Origin: Nitrososphaerota archaeon
GTDB taxonomy: Archaea > Thermoproteota > Nitrososphaeria > Nitrososphaerales > JAHFOH01
Reading direction: 5' to 3'
Assembly: GCA_023266955.1 (NCBI GenBank)
Contig: JAHFOH010000012.1
Span: forward strand, 1-17,821
DNA: 17,821 nt
The notes beneath the pieces are model-generated. The model ran no database searches. It saw only the letters and a list, made by a program, of their open reading frames with translations, and had not been told where the DNA came from. Position 1 is the stretch's first letter. Each line of letters starts with the position of its first letter. Below are positions 13,235 through 17,821 of this stretch, one piece after another. A program made the position numbers and the translations under genes.

Positions 13235-16200
13235 TTGTGTGGGTTCTTTGTCCCTGCCGTCATGCTGCTATCTCTAATCGTAATGAGCGTTCCTGCTCTT
13301 CCGTCGTCTACTTCCTCCACTTTGCTCTCTCCTAGTTGGGGTGAACACCTTCATTGGCGAAGTGATGGGGTATCAGGTTCTGAACAGCATGGCGCAAACA
13401 CGAAATTCAGCGCCGAAGTGGCTTCTCCTGTAGGTGAGTCTAACCTAAGCACTCTGTCGCCTGTGTCGTCACCAAACCAAGTTGATACTCCTCTCTTGGT
13501 TCTCAATGCTTCAAGCTATGCGGAAGCAAAAAAACAGGTTGGGTCGTCGACATCAAAACAATTTCGAAACCACTTATACCCTCAAGCTGAGGTCGCACAG
13601 ATAGTAAACACAATCTCAGGATTCGAGGGAATCCACTACGGCTCCAATGGACCGTACAATAACTACGTTGTTCCCCCTGATGTTCAGGTCGCAGCCGGGC
13701 AGAACTACATCATGGAGATGGTCAATGTTCTAGGCGCCGTCTGGACGAAACAAGGTACTTCAGTCAAAATCTTCAGCCTTAGCTCTTTCTTCAACACTGG
13801 CTCCGACCATATTGGCGATCCAAAATTATTGTTTGATATTGGAAGCGGAAGATGGTTTGCTTCGGTGCTAGACGTCAACACAAGCAGCGTCAAAGTGGCT
13901 GTCTCTACTACGAATGATCCCACAGGTAACTGGTATTTTTACAATTTTGTAGCCGCGGCTGGCAACTGCCCGGACCAGCCAATAATAGGAGTAAGTGATG
14001 ATAAGTTCGCCATATCTGCAAACGATTACACCTCTCCATGTGCCAGAACCAGCAACTTTGTTGGTGTCCAGTACTGGATTCTGAATAAGAGTGAGATGCT
14101 CCTTGGTTCAGCTGTTAATTATGTTGTGCATGGACCCGATACGACCCTGTTCTCAGTCCACCCAGTCCACTCTCTTAGTGCAACTACGACCCAATTCATG
14201 GTTAGTGTTGGCTCGGAGTCTCAAAGCATACTTCAACTCTTCTCTGTCACTGGAGTACCTCCAGCGTCTGTAAATGTTCAAGTGTATAATCTACCTATAT
14301 CGCCAACCAAAGCTCCACCCAATGCAACTCAGCCTGCAACCAACTCTACAGTTGACACAGGAGATGCTCGAGTACAGGATGCTATCTGGAATAAAGGCAA
14401 ACTCTGGCTTTCTTTCAATGATGGCTGTGTGCCTCTGGGAGACCTTCTGTTGCGCTCCTGTTTCCGCCTGATAGAGATAGATACATCATCAAATTCCGTT
14501 AAACAAGATTTTGATGTTGGCGCGGTAGGAGAGTACTACTTCTACCCAGCTTTGCGCATAGATAACCAAGGCAACCTAGCCGTCATCTTCGGTTACTCAT
14601 CCTCAACCACGTATCCAGGGCTGATGGTGACTGGTCAATCAATAGGGGATTTATCTGGCACTTGGGAGCAACCTCGAATCCTAAAGCAAGGGTTAGGTCC
14701 AGAGACGCGTGGCAGATACGGCGACTATTTTGGTGCTAGTCTCGATCCGTCTGACCCTTCTCAAATTTGGGTTGCGGGAGAGTATGGTTCTACCGCTGGT
14801 TGGGCGACTTTCATTGCAAGCGTTAGCATCACAGTGAATACGGTCGCTCTAACCCTCAGCTACTCTGTTCAAGGAGGAGGTTCAGGATACTCTGCTCCTA
14901 CGTTCACCTATGTATCGGACAGAATACAGCGTACGGCTACGTTGACTCCTTCACCAACAACATACTATGTCGATAGTGGCAGTCGGTGGAGTGTTCCGGT
15001 TCAACTTGTTGGCACATCCTCAAGTGAAAGGTGGCAGACCAATCAGTCAACGAGTGGAACTGCAACTTCATCACAAACAATGGACTTTCTCTTCTATCAC
15101 CAATTCTACATACAGTTCAATTATCATGTAGTTGGAGGAGGCGCAGGGTACTCTCCCCCTATCATAACATATTCTCAATTCGCAGCCTTAACTTCAGTAC
15201 CTGCTAATACCTCGGTTTGGGCTGATTCCGGGGGAGCATGGTCTATAACTGATTCTCTACCAGGTTCGTCGTCGCGCGGAAGATGGCAAACAAACCAGCA
15301 GACGCAAGGAACTGCCACATCACCCGCGACTATAAACTTCCTTTACTATCACCAATACATAACAATGTTCAATTACGATGTTATGCGAGGAGGAGAGGGA
15401 TACTCTAGCCCGACGATAAAATACACGCGATACGGGGCTCAAACATCGACGGTAGGTGGGTCAGCTGTCTGGGTAGACGCAGGGTCAATGTACTTCTACC
15501 CAAACCCGTTAGATGGATCGACACCGAAGGAAAGATGGTTCAGCTCTTCATCAACAGGAACGATATCATCAGCATCTACAGTTGCGCCCGTGTACTATCA
15601 TCAGTATTTGATAAGGGCAAGCTATTCTACGGTTGGAGCCGGGACTCCTCCCGGTCCTATATTATCGAGCACAACGCTAGGCGTGGTCTTCACTCAAGGG
15701 TTGGCTGCAACACCACAAGAGGTATGGGTCGATAGTGGGGCACCATATTCCATCACAAACCCATTGCTAGGCTCCACATCATCAGAGCGCTGGCAATCCA
15801 CTTCTCCCTCTATTGGAGTCGTTTCATTGCCTTCGAACCTTGCTCTCACCTATTACCATCAGTACTCCCTGACTCTAAGTTACTCCGTATCCGGAGGAGG
15901 TGCACCTCAGGCGCCCGCCTTAAGCGGAACACAATTTGGCAGATCAAACACAATTGTTCTAACGACCACACCTATGGCGTACTGGCTGGATGAGGGGTCA
16001 AATCGGGTCATAGACAACCCCCTAGGAGGCAGCACGACTACTGAAAGATGGCAAAGTAATCAACCGACAAGTGCAACTGTCTCATCATCAGTTACGAGTG
16101 TCTTTAACTATCATCATCAATATCACTTGTTTATCGACTCAGAGCCGTCTGAAGGCGGATCAGTTTCTCCTTCTAGTGATTGGTATGACGCAGGTGCATC

Positions 16201-16675
16201 CGTGCAGCTATCCGTATCTGTTAATTCGGGTTGGGAATTTGAAGGTTGGAAGGGATCAGGAGATGGATCATATAGCGGGCAAAGCTCTTCCATATCGATC
16301 ATCATGAAGAGCCCCATTACACAGAGTGTCATCTTCTACCCTAGTCTGATTATTAGTGCAACGACCCTAGGGTCTGTGTCCTATGCTTTTGATTCCCATT
16401 CAGGAACTATTCCAGAAGGTGCATCCAAGACTGTCTTTGTTCCTCCCGGTGCAAACGTATCTCTCACGGCGACACCCTCATTCTTCTTCTACGCCTTCGC
16501 TGGATGGACTGGAACAGTTCCGCAGAGTGCGAGTCGAATTTCGGTGATCGTAAATTCACCAATGAGTATGCATGCGAATTATTCCTACAACTACGTGAAT
16601 ATCGGTCTAATAATAGGCGTAATACTTGGTGTAGTCGCTACTTCCTATCTCGTCATCAGGAGAAGAAGCGTGTGA
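13235..16675 (+). CDS. large exported, membrane-anchored surface protein with five internal repeats
   Basis: The protein is 1146 aa. Residues 1-22 form a signal peptide (hydrophobic PAVMLLSLIVMSVPAL). Residues about 120-535 resemble a widespread exported beta-propeller-like domain: VVPPDVQVAAGQNYIMEMVN, then GDPKLLFDIGSGRWFAS, VAVSTTNDPTGNWYFYNF and QPIIGVSDDKFAIS. Residues 538-963 are five tandem repeats of 83-86 aa, each with a GGG-type turn, a W/Y-x-D-S/A/E-G motif, a RW motif and a closing YHQY/YHQF. Residues 964-1117 hold two modules like bacterial InlB/Flg_new repeats (GWEFEGWKGSGDG; FFFYAFAGWTG). A transmembrane helix at 1121-1141 ends in RRRSV, so the C-terminus is cytoplasmic. It is probably an adhesin or S-layer-associated protein. 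TTG 13235 fits the TATA box; ATG 13262 would also keep a signal peptide. Confidence 0.85.
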   Translation: MCGFFVPAVMLLSLIVMSVPALPSSTSSTLLSPSWGEHLHWRSDGVSGSEQHGANTKFSAEVASPVGESNLSTLSPVSSPNQVDTPLLVLNASSYAEAKKQVGSSTSKQFRNHLYPQAEVAQIVNTISGFEGIHYGSNGPYNNYVVPPDVQVAAGQNYIMEMVNVLGAVWTKQGTSVKIFSLSSFFNTGSDHIGDPKLLFDIGSGRWFASVLDVNTSSVKVAVSTTNDPTGNWYFYNFVAAAGNCPDQPIIGVSDDKFAISANDYTSPCARTSNFVGVQYWILNKSEMLLGSAVNYVVHGPDTTLFSVHPVHSLSATTTQFMVSVGSESQSILQLFSVTGVPPASVNVQVYNLPISPTKAPPNATQPATNSTVDTGDARVQDAIWNKGKLWLSFNDGCVPLGDLLLRSCFRLIEIDTSSNSVKQDFDVGAVGEYYFYPALRIDNQGNLAVIFGYSSSTTYPGLMVTGQSIGDLSGTWEQPRILKQGLGPETRGRYGDYFGASLDPSDPSQIWVAGEYGSTAGWATFIASVSITVNTVALTLSYSVQGGGSGYSAPTFTYVSDRIQRTATLTPSPTTYYVDSGSRWSVPVQLVGTSSSERWQTNQSTSGTATSSQTMDFLFYHQFYIQFNYHVVGGGAGYSPPIITYSQFAALTSVPANTSVWADSGGAWSITDSLPGSSSRGRWQTNQQTQGTATSPATINFLYYHQYITMFNYDVMRGGEGYSSPTIKYTRYGAQTSTVGGSAVWVDAGSMYFYPNPLDGSTPKERWFSSSSTGTISSASTVAPVYYHQYLIRASYSTVGAGTPPGPILSSTTLGVVFTQGLAATPQEVWVDSGAPYSITNPLLGSTSSERWQSTSPSIGVVSLPSNLALTYYHQYSLTLSYSVSGGGAPQAPALSGTQFGRSNTIVLTTTPMAYWLDEGSNRVIDNPLGGSTTTERWQSNQPTSATVSSSVTSVFNYHHQYHLFIDSEPSEGGSVSPSSDWYDAGASVQLSVSVNSGWEFEGWKGSGDGSYSGQSSSISIIMKSPITQSVIFYPSLIISATTLGSVSYAFDSHSGTIPEGASKTVFVPPGANVSLTATPSFFFYAFAGWTGTVPQSASRISVIVNSPMSMHANYSYNYVNIGLIIGVILGVVATSYLVIRRRSV
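14846..16123 (+). repeat. five tandem protein-coding repeats (about 250-258 bp each)
   Basis: Units run 14846-15103, 15104-15358, 15359-15607, 15608-15865 and 15866-16123. Each encodes a hydrophobic strand plus SYSV-GGG or a variant, a central W/Y-x-D-x-G motif, a GSS-ERW motif and a terminal YHQY/YHQF. The first two and the fifth also share QTNQ or QSNQ after the RW. The DNA has diverged between units, so the repeats are old at the nucleotide level. Boundaries are set by the YHQ motif and could be shifted. Confidence 0.8.
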
Positions 16676-16744
16676 TTTCCGCCCTTCTATCCAACCTATG
16701 CTGATGGAATATCAAGTCGATAGTAACTGGCGACCTCTTCTAAG

Positions 16745-17731
16745 CTAGGAGGAGATAACCGGGACTATGATTTCATCACTAATGCTAGAAGATAGCCTGA
16801 TCAGACTAGGGTACACAGTGTCAAATTCTCTCAAACTCGTCAGTATGCTCAGCCGCAGATCATGAACGACTCGTTCGACTAGACCGAATCCCTTGACAGA
16901 AGATTTCGATCCTAGACCAACAAACATCCCTCCCAAGGTATGCCTAGGAATAACCGTCATCCGTTCAAAGAGTTGAACAGCATATGAACTTTCGGTGGAA
17001 ACAAGCAGCTCGTCACCGCCAGGACTCTTCCCTATGTACGGCGCAGCTCTCCAAGAGAGCGATGCGTGCGAACTCGCGTCATAAGAATAAATATTATTCA
17101 TGAATCGTAGTTTGAGAAGTCTCAGGTCACGGATTGTCACCCTTCCATCTCTGAGGAATCTTCTGTACTGGCTGAGACGTCGATGTAGTCTCTCAGTCGG
17201 AGTTTTCGGAATCTCCTCAGGCGGATCTGCTCTAGCTATCTCATAGCCCGCAGCTCTTCTTTTGATCTCAGTGTATAATGAACCCTCTTCGCTTATGCAG
17301 AGAACTAAATCTGGTTCCAATTGTTCAATCATCCTAACCTTGTAATCCACGCCCTCTTCCGCGACGTAGCCGTCAGTGTTGATTAGATACAGGTCAGGTG
17401 ACTTTGTTTCTATTAGTCTGAGAACGTCGGCAATTTGATTCACAACCAACCAGCTTACCCCTCCAGGTGAAGTTGCTCCAACAAAACCAAGGTAGTCTGC
17501 CTTCAAGTCACGCAGGTCGAAGGTGTGCTTATCGACCAGTACGGAGCCGACACTTCCGGGTGGGCAAAGATCACTCTGTCCAACGTCGCCATCGATGACG
17601 GCAACTTTCAAACCCAGAGTGACAGCTCTGTTCAGCAGGTATGTGGCTAGGGTTGATTTGCCGGAATCAGTTTCACCAATGATCATTACTCTTCTCTTAA
17701 GCGACTGCGTTTGTAGGATCTTATCCGCCAA
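16745..17731 (-). CDS. Clp1/Grc3-family polynucleotide 5'-kinase
   Basis: The protein has 328 aa from TTG 17731. The family phosphorylates 5'-OH ends of RNA (and sometimes DNA) with ATP and acts in RNA processing such as tRNA splicing or rRNA maturation. Diagnostic parts are the P-loop GETDSGKST (19-27), the lid and Walker B-like segment VIDGDVGQSDLCPPG (45-59), GFVGATSPGG (82-91) and NTDGYV (118-123). The C-terminal half (about 200-328) is the beta-rich domain of archaeal members. The start is uncertain: the frame stays open without ATG, GTG or TTG to the right edge, so the protein might be 30 or more residues longer and cut by the window. TTG 17731 is supported by GGGAG just before it and by a competing frame upstream that ends at 17746. 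Confidence 0.85.
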   Translation of the reverse strand: MADKILQTQSLKRRVMIIGETDSGKSTLATYLLNRAVTLGLKVAVIDGDVGQSDLCPPGSVGSVLVDKHTFDLRDLKADYLGFVGATSPGGVSWLVVNQIADVLRLIETKSPDLYLINTDGYVAEEGVDYKVRMIEQLEPDLVLCISEEGSLYTEIKRRAAGYEIARADPPEEIPKTPTERLHRRLSQYRRFLRDGRVTIRDLRLLKLRFMNNIYSYDASSHASLSWRAAPYIGKSPGGDELLVSTESSYAVQLFERMTVIPRHTLGGMFVGLGSKSSVKGFGLVERVVHDLRLSILTSLREFDTVYPSLIRLSSSISDEIIVPVISS

Positions 17732-17745
17732 TTGCTCCCATATCT

Positions 17746-17821
17746 TTACGCCGACCCTTCCAGAATGAACTCTATAGTCTCCTCGAGTTCCGATGGTGAC
17801 ATGAACTTCACATCCCTGATC
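17746..17821 (-). CDS. possible C-terminal end of an upstream gene (partial)
   Basis: In the frame ending at TAA 17748-17746, the last 24 codons read IRDVKFMSPSELEETIEFIL and then EGSA. This looks like the natural helical end of a protein that starts beyond the right edge. The stop is 14 bases before the TTG of the Clp1-like gene, which would fit an operon. The same DNA is also open in the Clp1 frame, so only one reading is right and this call is tentative. Confidence 0.4.
   Translation of the reverse strand, partial: IRDVKFMSPSELEETIEFILEGSA

Noticed and set aside
13129..13320. 63-codon minus-strand open frame
   Set aside because: It overlaps the signal peptide region and promoter of the large surface protein on the other strand and shows no start signals of its own.
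14846..16123. CRISPR-like or satellite repeat array
   Set aside because: Repeats are seen at protein level with unit length about 250 bases and diverged DNA; there are no short identical repeats with spacers.
16123..16332. 69-codon minus-strand open frame
   Set aside because: It is antisense to the C-terminal modules of the surface protein.

Overview
This window looks like a piece of an archaeal chromosome, probably Thermoproteota in the broad sense (Nitrososphaeria or Bathyarchaeia-like). The evidence is a group II chaperonin (thermosome), an Alba chromatin protein, a Clp1/Grc3-type RNA 5'-kinase, an archaeal winged-helix regulator, and AT-rich TATA-type boxes about 28-34 nt before many start codons. 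Start codons are strikingly often TTG, and several genes look leaderless. No tRNA, rRNA, CRISPR array or insertion sequence was found. The exact taxon cannot be read from the sequence.

Layout. Bases 1-6423 are all on the minus strand: a ZIP-type metal transporter cut by the left edge, a membrane-anchored surface protein, a NiCoT/UreH-like nickel-cobalt transporter with a histidine-rich loop, a pair made of a DUF4331 protein and a small Tat-signal protein, a winged-helix regulator with a three-helix membrane protein, a NMT1/THI5-like substrate-binding protein without a signal peptide, and a thioredoxin-like protein. Bases 6636-8303 (plus) encode the thermosome. An unrecognised 160-aa protein lies at 8383-8865 (minus). 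Bases 9171-11135 (plus) hold thymidylate kinase and an HD-domain dNTPase-like protein. Bases 11203-11919 (minus) hold Alba and an unrecognised small protein. A tiny basic peptide is encoded at 12048-12128 (plus). Bases 12183-13101 (minus) form a tight three-gene operon: an unrecognised 113-aa protein, a 28-aa mini-protein and a Dcd/Dut-family nucleotide enzyme. Bases 13235-16675 (plus) encode a 1146-aa surface protein with five internal repeats. A Clp1/Grc3 polynucleotide kinase occupies the right end (minus).

How the genes may work together. Thymidylate kinase, the HD phosphohydrolase and the Dcd/Dut-like enzyme all bear on the deoxynucleotide pool. The Dcd/Dut-like enzyme has Ile where deaminases have the catalytic Glu, so it is probably a dUTPase. 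The left third looks concerned with metal uptake and the cell surface. The most unusual items are the signal-less DUF4331 protein paired with a Tat-signal partner, the cytosolic substrate-binding protein with no transporter next to it, two mini-genes of under 30 codons, and the repeat-bearing surface protein.
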